This document shows, piece by piece, positions 1 to 10,200 of a DNA stretch of 64,000 bases (the first letter of the stretch is position 1; each line of letters begins with the position of its first letter). Under the pieces are notes generated by a model, which ran no database searches, had not been told where the DNA came from, and was given only the letters and a program-made list of their open reading frames with translations. Location of the stretch: the NCBI GenBank assembly GCA_037576195.1, contig CM075101.1:24242001-24306000 (forward strand), read 5' to 3'. A program made the position numbers and the translations under genes. The stretch comes from Phytoseiulus persimilis (Eukaryota; Arthropoda; Arachnida; Mesostigmata; Phytoseiidae).

Positions 1-336
1 GAGAGATTACTCTCTAGACGTTTATCGATTGGTGTCCATGGTGAGTTCTCTGCATCAATCACAAACGAGAATCACGAGGTTCCTATGACTATGAAATGTG
101 TCTCTGTACGGGGAGCATCGAGTTGACGACGTCTTACGAACGAACATTCCGCAGGTCACCGAACATGACGCGAAAAAAGCCGGAGCTGAAGTCGTCAAAC
201 AGGTGGACCATCCCCTCCTGTCTGCAATGCTGTATCCGCTCCTCCAAGGGCTTGACGAGGAATACCTCAAAGTGGACGCTCAATTCGGCGGGGTCGATCA
301 GCGGAAGATTTTCACATTCGCGGAAAAATACTTACC
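1..336 (+). CDS. YARS1: Tyrosyl-tRNA synthetase, cytoplasmic (partial: two interior exons, cut by window edge and gap)
   Basis: The product attaches tyrosine to tRNA-Tyr in the cytosol. Exon A (1-40, phase continuing from before the window) reads [13 protein letters not shown] and ends at a GTGAGT donor at 41. Exon B (155-336) follows a CCGCAG acceptor and begins [17 protein letters not shown], continuing through [21 protein letters not shown] to FAEKYLP, where the assembly gap starts. The joined peptide matches the class I catalytic core of animal cytoplasmic TyrRS almost residue for residue. It includes the D-x-Q-F-G-G-x-D-Q segment that lines the tyrosine/adenylate pocket. The next expected parts, the KMSKS loop and the C-terminal EMAP-like domain, are not found after the gap or anywhere else in the window. 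The gene is therefore either broken or interrupted by a mis-join. Family assignment is secure; whether the locus is functional is unknown. Confidence 0.93.
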
Positions 337-559
337 NNNNNNNNNNNNNNNNNNNNNNNNNNNNNNNNNNNNNNNNNNNNNNNNNNNNNNNNNNNNNNNN
401 NNNNNNNNNNNNNNNNNNNNNNNNNNNNNNNNNNNNNNNNNNNNNNNNNNNNNNNNNNNNNNNNNNNNNNNNNNNNNNNNNNNNNNNNNNNNNNNNNNNN
501 NNNNNNNNNNNNNNNNNNNNNNNNNNNNNNNNNNNNNNNNNNNNNNNNNNNNNNNNNNN
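337..559. other. Assembly gap (run of N)
   Basis: There are 223 undetermined bases directly after the TyrRS codons for ...KYLP. The sequence after the gap does not resume TyrRS in any frame, so the true gap size and even the join are doubtful. Confidence 0.99.
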
Positions 560-1334
560 GCTTCTGAAGTCGATCGATCGAATTCGGAAGTGCCAAGGTC
601 GACGCAGGATAGGATGCTGCTCGAACGCCCGGCAACTCCAGATCTCTAGCTCAGGATCTGTGAGAAGGAGGAAAGATCGTTTCAACCTTGACCTCGAAAT
701 CGATCTCCTGTCAAGATCGCGTCCCCTTTGCATTTTGGCCTGTAACTCCTCAGGGAAGCCGAATTCGGAAAATCTTCCGACTGTCTATCTCATTCAGTTT
801 TCGCACAATTTACTTTTCAGGTTTCGGGTGTAAAACTCTCTCTCTGAGGGGTCCGTCTGGAGAGTTGAAATGAGCGTTCGAGGCACTCCGAGGGAGCTCT
901 ACAGACCTCAATGCGTCATTCGGCGAGTCTTGAGTGATCCTCAGTCTCACAAGACGCGTAGGGTCCTGGTCGACCGAAAAAAACGGGTGGAAGAGAGCGG
1001 CGTCCTGTGCTTCTAACTCGACGAAAGGTTACCGCAGGATCAAGAATCTGTTAGGGCTCCATGTTAGTCCATCAGCCGTGTCGCGTATTTGTGGATGTGA
1101 GAGATCCTCATGTGTTCGACCATCGCATGATGTGGTTCGGTTTTCATGTGAGCAGGCAGAACCTATGATGGAAAATCGAATCTTTTCATCCAAGACGAGC
1201 TTATTGTACGCTAGAATGTGGAGGAGGTGTATAATTATTATGGAACGTAGAGCACATAGAATGGAACTCGGGTGCTCGAATATGGGAACAGAATGGCGCA
1301 TGCCATGTGTTCCAGTAACGATCGCCAATTTTCC
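560..1334. other. Non-coding stretch; possible Tc1/mariner-like remnant
   Basis: I see no gene here. A + strand frame opening at 934 contains GYRRIKNLLGLHVSPSAVSRI (nucleotides about 1027-1090), which reads like the second helix-turn-helix of a Tc1-type transposase. About 30 residues later comes ENRIFSSK, loosely like the IFSDE box. Both resemblances are weak, and the frame has no intact start or catalytic triad. Confidence 0.25.
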
Positions 1335-1576
1335 GATCGGCTGCGATCGGAACCTACCCGAACCCCCAAGAACATGGTCTGATCGATTCTGGGATCACCG
1401 ACCCGAACCACCAAAAGTATGGTCAGATCTGGCGTCTATCGGACCATACTCTTAGGGTTCCCGCGAGGTGATTCCGAGTTCGATCCGACCATATTCCTGG
1501 GGGTCTGCGTAGGCGATTCCGCAGCCGATGTGACCATTCTTCTGGGAGTCCCGGGAGGTGATTCCGGAGTCAAACT
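1335..1576. repeat. 45-bp tandem repeats in inverted arrangement (2 units, then 3 in the opposite orientation)
   Basis: Three units in + orientation start with GACCAT at 1442, 1487 and 1532, exactly 45 bp apart. Each continues through a GGG(T/G)(T/G)C box to a (G/C)GATTCCG box. Two units in the opposite orientation precede them, recognised by ATGGTC at 1374 and 1419 (again 45 bp apart) and by a CCCGAACC(A/C)CC box. The two arms meet near 1430-1441, so a transcript could fold into a long imperfect hairpin. Units differ from each other at many positions, so this is an old array. Confidence 0.8.
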
Positions 1577-2981
1577 CAGTGCTCATCGGGCAATGGAACT
1601 CACAGTTGAGGATCGACAATGGAACAAACCACCGAACGTGTCTCTTCGCTCGAGCTCGATTTCTCCGTCTGTATTTCGGCTCAGAACATGATTTTGCCTG
1701 TTGCAAAGCCTGTCACCGTCAATTATTCTGGAGTATGTGCATGAAATCCGATGACTCCGAGCTTTGACCCCGAAACATTTCTCGATTCATGGATCGCAAA
1801 GTGGTCGACCTCGTGGAAGTAGGTTGAGAACATTCACTTCCAAGTTGCTCATTTTGGGGGTATTCAAACTCATCGTGGAAAGACTCAGGATGTCTCGGAA
1901 ATATGGATTCGCGAGCTGTCCGAAACCAATCTTGGCGGCTCTGAACTTCTCCAGATAACGGAGAGATGTGCATTAGAAGTTTACGAATTTCACCTGGCGC
2001 TCGTCAGTCCAGAAGATGTTTCATGTTATCACAAACAAACCGAGTCGGCTCTGAGCCCGTGGACTGAACGTGATGTTTTCGCTCCGGGTGGAGAACCCGA
2101 CTTATTGGATTTCGTTCGAAGCCGTGAACAAAGCCCAAAAGTGCCGAAGAGCTGCCAAACCCTTCCAAGTATGTTTCCGCCCGAAAAAGCACTAGCGACG
2201 ACTTCTGCTACGTTTGGGAATCCGCAAGGGTTCCGGACCTAATCGAAAGTGACGTGTACACCTGAGAAGGTCAGACCGGCTCGAGACGTCACCTAGCTTG
2301 AGAATAACGATGAGGACCGCATCTTCTCCCATCGGCAGACATCAAACGCCGAGGATCACGAACATAGCATCATAGCTCATGGGAAGAGGATCCGGCTCCA
2401 CATGGGACTCTTGACTAACTAACGGTTACTCATATGGAGGGCTCTCCCCCGATGATATCTTTTCAGTAACGGCCGGTAGAGAAACGAAACGTCAGTGAAT
2501 GAACTCGGTGTCGGCGACGCTGGCACCCCCTTCCAAAATGAAGGTAACTCATTGGCAGACTTGAAGGTAACCTTTTTCCCCTTCCGGATGTACCTCCCCC
2601 CCTTGTCCGTCCAAGAGGAAACCGACAGTGGTGGTGGAATTATGATGCCTCTTTTAGGAAACCCCGGTCAAAACTTGTCGAGCTCGAATGTGACCATAAA
2701 TTAGACCCCGAAGAAACTACCTTCGCTCAAAAGTGCCAAAGCGAAAGTTCCGGAAGGCCAGTCTCCGTGAAGCTCCGTTTGTCTCCGTGCAGCTGGACGA
2801 TCTCTCATCTGAGCGGGGAGCGATGCTCAATGAGTTTATCCTCTGCGTCGAGTCTACTGCTGCGATTTGCTCAGGATTGAATCAGAGTTTGGAATGCATC
2901 GGTCCAGTAGCGGGGGAGGGGCGGACCGCCCCGGGCACCACCTGACCGAGAAGCACCGGGGGCGCCATTTCTAGCTTCCCA
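1577..2981. other. Intergenic, no gene seen
   Basis: Only short overlapping open frames with no family resemblance and no consistent splice signals are present. Around 2908-2970 the sequence becomes rich in GGGGCGG/CCGCCCC and GGGGGCGCC blocks, of the kind found in the sub-terminal parts of hAT elements. This fits the transposase remnant that follows. Confidence 0.5.
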
Positions 2982-3279
2982 CTGGAGCTCCTGAAGTTCA
3001 TCAGGAAGTACAATCTCGACATCGGCGTCCCAACCACTGACATTTCGTTCCGCCCCTCTCTGAGCGTCGCTCTAAATTAGGTAAGCTGTGGGAGAAGCTT
3101 CAGAATTTATCAAGTCATATCTTCGCTCCACTATGAGGCAATTGCGGCTCTCGAACCTGGCGATTCTGTCGATCGAGCATGATTTCTCCGATACCATTGA
3201 TATTGGCGGTGCGATCAATGAATTCGCAGTCAGGAGAGCCCTCAAGGTTCACTTTTTGAGCTTGGATCCGTCTGGATGA
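2982..3279 (+). pseudogene. hAT-family transposase C-terminal fragment (decayed)
   Basis: Two frames together give the C-terminal dimerisation region of a ZMYM1-like hAT transposase. Bases 2982-3078 read LELLKFIRKYNLDIGVP and end in a stop. Bases 3088-3279 then read EASEFIKSYLRSTMRQLRLS, NLAILSIEHDF and INEFAVRRALK before a stop at 3277-3279. Known hAT proteins have the same order: LELL.FI, then the SERSFSKLK.IK.YLRSTM box, then L..LAL.SIE. and a DDFA..KAR tail. Here the SERSFSKLK part is destroyed by a frameshift and stop codons, and nothing of the N-terminal zinc finger or catalytic region is visible upstream. GC-rich blocks (CCGCCC.GGGC.CCA) lie on both sides, at about 2918-2935 and 3378-3394, and may be element ends. 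This is a dead fragment. Confidence 0.8.
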
Positions 3280-4020
3280 TAAACCTGGAGGAATCAGTTC
3301 ATCTGATGTTTTGATCCATGCAAACCTAGCTCATGTTCTCTGACCAGGTTGGATGGGGGGGGGAGTCATTTTCGTTGACCGCCCGGGCGCCAGAGACCTT
3401 TGACTATTTTCGAGCAGGTGGTTCTTTCTCCTTTAACTGGAAGCCAAGAGCGCCATAATTCATTCAACTCCGTGAAACGGCCAAAGCTGCTAGATCCGAT
3501 CTAGATGGACGATCCCTGCTAGGTCAGGAATCGTCTTCCCCTTCATTCCGCGCCGTTCCTTTAGAAAAAAACGGAAGTTTCTCAGCTTGTTCGCTCTGCG
3601 CGGTTTTCAGGCAGAGATCATACCAATCATTGTGGTCCCTGTGATCGGGAAGACACCGCTACCTGCTACTTTTGAGAATCGCTCGGCATGGTATCAGGAA
3701 GGGTTTCCAGTCCTCTTCCGCGTTCGGCTCTTCACGTCTCTCTCGAGGAACCGCACTCCAGATAGCGCGCCTGCCTTTCCAACAGGATCGACGTTCCACC
3801 GTGGCCCCGTTCTTTGAAATCGGACGTCTGCTCCGGAAACTTTGCTTGAAAACATTGGTCGTCTGCTGGATAACGACTTTCTCCCCACACTATCCTTATA
3901 ATCCCTTGCGTGTCTCAATAATTGGTCCTCATAAATCATTGGAAGAACAGAGTGTCCTCGAAACCATTCAATTTGAGCTGTGAGAGCTCAGCGCGGAATT
4001 CGAAACAATTCCGTCTAAAG
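3280..4020. other. Intergenic, no gene seen
   Basis: Short unconvincing frames only. A run of nine G at about 3355-3363 and a CCGCCCGGGCGCCAG block at about 3380 probably belong to the decayed hAT copy. Confidence 0.5.
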
Positions 4021-4044
4021 ACCTCCCTGCGGTAGGAAACCCAG

Positions 4045-4280
4045 AGACGTCGGCCATCTTGGATTAACATTGCGTAGTTCGGATCGGGCTGAACAGCTGA
4101 GTGAAATTATGTGAAAATCGTGCTTTCGAACAGTATTTGAGTGGAGCTCGTCGGCCTAGAGGATAGCCGTGAGCTCTGCGGTTGTTGCGGGGTTTCGCGT
4201 AGTGATATTTAGCACGAAAGTCCGCTTGGTTGCTCGTATTTCTGTTCAGGGGACCTAGGAGGCCCTACCACCGAAAACAA
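4045..4280 (+). promoter_or_regulatory. Probable HECTD1 promoter / 5' leader with a YY1-like site
   Basis: The 240 bases before the HECTD1 start contain GGCCATCTTGGAT at about 4052-4064. This fits the GCCATnTT core bound by YY1/Pleiohomeotic, a common proximal element of TATA-less housekeeping promoters in animals. No TATA box is obvious. The exact transcription start cannot be read from sequence, and the leader may include an unseen intron. Confidence 0.35.
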
Positions 4281-7200
4281 ATGGCCGACTCGGACCCCGA
4301 AACCCTTCTGGAGTGGCTCTCCATGAGTCAAGGAGAGGAGCGTGAAATGCAACTCATCGCTCTCGAACAGTTATGTATGTTGCTCTTGATGAGCGACAAC
4401 GTCGACAGATGCTTCGAAAGGTAAAAACATTTCATCCTCGTTCGAAAAGTATCACAGGTCCCATACTTCAAGGTCTCTTTTCGAGAAGAATCTTGTCTAT
4501 CAACTGAGGCGATTCTGTTTCCTGCGGGACTCGGTTGTCTCGGCGGAAAGTTCCGCATCTCGATGGAGCCCGATTCGAGTTGCAGCACTGATATCATGCC
4601 GAGGCAGACTCGTAGCGAATAACACTTACGTCATGCACGGTTGGGAAGGAGAACAACCCATACGATGACGGCTTTCGTGTCGCCTCGTTGCATCAGATCC
4701 TGCTGAGTGACGAGGAAATCGTGGGAGACGTGTCTCGAATCCACGCTGTGTCACCTGCCAAATGAGGTTGTCTCTGTGCAAATTGCAAGACCATATCGGG
4801 GATTTCATTTGGATATGGAGTTGTAAGATCGAACTGGAAGCGAAAATTTTCCCATTCTTTCGTTCCCCATGTTGAGGTGCTCGATTGGACTATTTTCGAA
4901 ATGCGGAATTTGGAACATTATCGATTCCCCAGGAATTTTGTGAGTATAAACACCCAGCAGAGGAAGAACTCGCACAGCAAGTGGTGGCCTAACTGTCTTG
5001 CTACCGACTGCCGACCGGGGTATCGGCTGGTTGACGTTCTGTCGCAGAATCCAGCTTCAAGTTTTCGAAAATGCGCATCTCGAAAGGAATAGCTCATTGT
5101 GTCTGAAACAAAGCAAAAACGAGAATATCCTGGTATCCGATGTTGTGGTTCAGGTGCTAAGCGCGTTCGAACCATTGAAGGAGGTTCATTTCTGGGCGTA
5201 GATGCAAAACGACATCGACATCAGATGCCAGGGTGCATTGGATGGACCCCTTCCCACATCAGTCATGCTTTTGATCTCGGTCCGACCCTTCAGCGCGGAC
5301 AAGTGCTTGAGCCGATAGCTTCACAGGTTGCTGCTGGCATGCAGGTCATTCGACGGTGGATAGTGGATGGGAAATCACTCTCGATACACACCTAAAAACA
5401 ATTCGTGACTCCATGTGAGCAATCCGATGTCACCAACGCTGGTTTCGGCGTAAGCTGAACGATGAGTGATACCTTGGGTTAGAACTCGTCGCTGATAACG
5501 AGTGACGAAAAGTTTTTCCGAGCCTCCTACAGAGGCAGGTTATATTTGGTTCGACATGCTGTTTGGTCCACACTGAGAAGATTCCTCACGATTCGCGCTC
5601 GAGGTGGTTCCGTGAGACGTTTTTTTTTTTCACAGAACGCTCACGGTCGACGATAATATCTTCCGCAGATAATAGCGTTCACCGTTAGATTCCAACAGAT
5701 CCCCTGCTAGGTTTTGAGTAGGACTTCCCGCCTCTTTGCGCATCCTCATCTCATTATTCGTGCTCCTGGAATGTAGTTTTACGCCGAGTTTTTCATGTTA
5801 GACGTTACTGTGAGAAGCTATCGACGTCATATCCAGCGCGATCTTGCACTCTTTCACACGATCAGCAGTGTTGATGTGAACGAGATGAATCGGACTCGCA
5901 GAGTCCCTTTAACAGGTTGAGAAGTTCCAAACTGGGCGTATTTCGCTGGTCGCGCAACGTTGCTTTTCGTTGCCTCAAGCAGTTAAGGAGGGAGGGGATG
6001 AACAGCCGATCGTTCACGTTCCAATCGCTCCATCCATAGCCAAGCAACTGCGGTATGGTAATGTCGACATTGTTGTCGACATGCACGAGATTTCACGTTC
6101 GATGAGTATAGTTCAGCCCTCCATCCGATTGGTGATCTGATGAATAAATCTTATGTCATCTATGTATATGCCTCCCCGGCTGATCAATGAAGCTGCGAGA
6201 AACGATGCAACAGAAAACGCTCACAGCCGTCGGTAAAGCCGAAGAGAGACCCACGCAAATCAGAAATCAGGACACATGGGGCCATAATTTCCCTCTACAC
6301 ATTGTCTGGAACCCTCGCCGTGTGGTCGCTCGTTTCTTGCAGTAGAATTCATTCCGAGTCAGCAGGAGAAACGCAATTCCAACGCGCACTCGAAGAAACG
6401 AATTCTCCCAACTCGGGATTGGCTCGAGTTCTGTAGGAAGCTCAGTCATCGTTTCATGCCGAATTCCCAACTACGGTCTCCTTGAGTCGGTCCTTGTAAG
6501 AGGTGGGATTGACGAGTAAAGCGTGAGACGTTCTTCGCGTTTGTGCTCGCGTTCATGGCCCCGTTCTGCTCTGATCAGAGCTGGCTTGATGTTGTTGTTG
6601 AGAAAGTGCTCATTTGCCGCTTTGTGGATGACTCGGTTTTTTACTCACGAACCGTCTTGCTGCTCGACTGCCTTACTGGCGGGCATGTTGTCAGACGGTT
6701 CTGTCGCAAAGCATTCGCTCGGTGCAGCGAGTCAATTGATGACTCGTAACGTCGATGAGGGGTTCCATGGCGTCGTCACACGAGCCACACTGCGAGCGCG
6801 CGAAGCAGCGCGACCTCACAGAATGGTGCGAGTACGGAACGATCGCATTCAGCTAAACACTGGCTGTACGAATATGTACATACCCTTGCTCGCGACTTCG
6901 ACCGAACCAATGATTTCCCTCGGAGTACCTCAGCGAGGCCATCGTGACGTAAGAGAGAAAAAGTGAGGTTATCCGGGATTCTGGAAGAAATCGGAAGTCT
7001 CTGAAAGTTCGCTGTTGTGTCAACAGGAGCTGTACAGCTTTCCGGATCGAGTGCCTGTAAGGAGCACCGACTCGAAATAACACAGACCGATCGGATTCAG
7101 GGCTGAAGTGACTCGACGGCCCCGCTGAGAGTTGTTCCAAATGAATCGCCTCAAATATAAGATTCCGACGCTATGGCTCGGATCGAGGATTAGAGAAGAA

Positions 7201-10200
7201 ATGATCTCGAAGACTCTGACCCAATGTTCGCTCAAAGTTGTCCTCTGTACTTTCCAGTTGTCCTCCACGAACATTTCTACCAGCGTTATGTCGAATGTTC
7301 CTCGACGAGCAAGCACCAGACAACGTATTGGAGGTCACAGCGAGAGCTCTCACCTATTTCCTCGAGGTCAGTACTCACGTTCTCTCCCAGAGCGAATCTG
7401 CTCGTGCGGCCCCCGAGCGGGATGTTCCCTATCCCGCTCGAATGCCTAGCTTCCAATGTGGCTCCGGGTGGGACTGGGCTCGCATGCGGAATGGAGAATA
7501 CCGAACTTCTGACGCTCACTTTCTCGTCACGTTTCAGGTGTCGGCTGAGTGCACGAGACGTATCGCTGCTGTGGACGGCGCCATCAAAGCAATCTGCTCG
7601 AAATTGGTCAGCACAGACGTGAAGAATTCGAGAACCTCTAAAGATCTTTCAGAGCAATGTGTCAAAGTTCTGGAGCACCTCTGCTCACGAGAAGCCACAG
7701 CTGTATTCGAGGCCGGAGCGCTCGAGTGCGTTCTCCAATTCATTAAAGAAAACGGATCGTTCGTGCACAGAGACACGTTATTGAGCGGTATGTCGGTGGT
7801 CAGTCGACTCTGCGCGAAAGTCGAACCTGCCGATAATTCGAACCTCGCCGCTTGCGTCGAGAGCCTCAGCGCCCTCCTGGAACACGACGACTCTTTCGTC
7901 AGCGACGAAGCTCTTCGTTGTTTTGCCTCTTTAGCTGATCGCTTCGCGCGAAGAACTATTGACCCCGCACCGCTGGCGGAGAAAAACCTCATCGACCAAC
8001 TGTTGACCAAGATGATAGCCGTTTCAAAGCAGTCCCAGCCGGTCTCGATGGCCACCATCATCTCGCTGCTATCAACGCTATGCAGGGGCTCTCCATCTGT
8101 CGCCCATGATTTGTTGAGGTCGCGTTTACCCGAGGCGTTAGAAGCAGCTCTCAAGTGCCCCGATGACCGAAGCGTCCTCGACGCCATGCGTCTAGTTGAT
8201 CTTCTTCTAGTTCTGATATTCGAAGGTCGTGTGGCTTTGCCCAAAGCGACGGGTTGCACGCCGAGCGCCGCGTCGAGGGGCTCGTGTACAGAAAGAACAC
8301 ACCGACAGTTGATCGACTGCATCCGATCGAAAGACACCGATGCTCTAATCGAAGCGATCGAGAACGGTTCCGTCGATGTCAACTTCATGGACGACGTCGG
8401 ACAAACGTTGCTGAACTGGGCGTCTGCCTTCGGAACCCAGGAGATGGTCGAGTTCCTTTGTGAGAGAGGCGGAGACGTCAACAAGGGCCAGCGATCGTCT
8501 TCGTTGCACTACGCCGCTTGCTTCGGCCGACCCGAGATTGCCAAAGTGCTGTTGAGACATGGTGCTAATCCAGATTTGCGGGACGAAGATGGCAAAACCC
8601 CTTTGGACAAGGCACGAGAACGCAACGATCAGGGGCATCGAGAAGTGTCTGCGATTCTGCAGTCTCCAGGCGAATACATGTGCACGAATATGGGCGTGAA
8701 CTCAGCGCTCGACAGTCTCGAAACCACCGGACAAGATGAGCCCCAAGAACCTCAGGGCGACCTGGCAGTGGCATCGGTCTTTCTCAAAGCACTGATCCCA
8801 GTGCTCTGTCAGATCGAACAGCACTCCCTCGTGAAATCGGTACAACGGTCAGCGCTGAATTTGTTGCGCAAGATGCTGCACTATATCGATTCGGCCCTCT
8901 TCACCGAGATGTCGTCCACTGATTTGGCACCGATGCTCGCCGGCGTTATATCACAGGTCATCGACGCCGAAGAAGAAGATCAAGACACACTGCTCATCGC
9001 ACTTCAGATGGTCAAAGATATTTTGAGCAAGTCTCGAGGCACCTACATAGAGTATTTTTCACGGCTGGGTGTCATATCAAAAATCGAGATACTTTCACTC
9101 AGTGCACAACATCCCGAAGCCGAATGCTCCATGCAGGACGACATCGATAGCTCGTCGAATGAATCGACCGATGCAACGGAAGTAGTCGCAGGGAAAATCT
9201 ACCACTGGAAAGACTGGAGCATAGTGCGGGGGCGAGATTGCCTCTACCTATGGAACGACTCGGCCGCGCTCGAGCTCTCGAACGGCTCCAACGGCTGGTT
9301 CAGGTTCATCCTCGACAACAAGCTTCAGACCATGTACTCGAGTGGATCGCCTGAAGGGGGTGCCGACTCCTCGGAAAATCGCGGGGAGTTCGTGGAAAAA
9401 CTACAGCGGGCCAGAAGCCAATGCAAACTCAACCAACCCTCGCAGAGCATCCTGACACACCCGAAAACCTCAAAAACGAAACTCGTCGTGGGCAACTGGT
9501 CTCTGTCGGGTCGGTCGAGCCAGGAGCTCGTCATTCATAACTCCGACGGTCAGCAGCAAGCGACCGTCCTCAAAGAAGATCTTCCGGGCTTCATTTTCGA
9601 ATCGAACCGCGGCACCAAACACACGTTCACCGCGGAAACACTTCTAGGTGAGTCGGGGTTCATCGGAACGATTCACCTGCCGTGCTCAGCCGAACGCTCG
9701 GGACGGTTTTGATTTCGCTAATGTGGTGCAGTTGTAATTTCAGGGTCTGATTTCGGATGTGCGTCAAGGGTCGGCGGCAAATCGAAGCGACTCCAATCGA
9801 AACTGGAAGCCGTCAAACAGAAGGTTCATACCCTCGCCAAAGAAATCTGCGAAAAGTTCCAGTCGTGCGCCGAAAGCAAGCCCCGCCCCGTCGTTCTCGA
9901 GCTCAAATCGATGGTGGAAGAGATGCGACAGATGGAGAATGTCGAGAGTTCACTAAACAAACTCAACCGTCTCCTGCTCAACGAGAAGGAGCTGGATGTG
10001 TCACAGCAGATTTCTGCTTTCGAACTGCACAGTTCAGGCCTTGTGGCTTCTCTGCTCCAGGTCTGCCGCAGCGACCTTCACGCGTCACTCGTGAGCAAGC
10101 TGCTGGATAACGACGCAATCGAACTTCTAGCCATCAAATTGGTGGGAGTTCTGGAGTCGATCGAAAAACTGGCCGTCTTTCACTACGATACACCATCGCA

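Noticed and set aside
6523-6966. Reverse-transcriptase-like FVDD motif in HECTD1 intron 1
   Set aside because: FVDDSVFYS appears alone; no other RT block is found around it in any frame.
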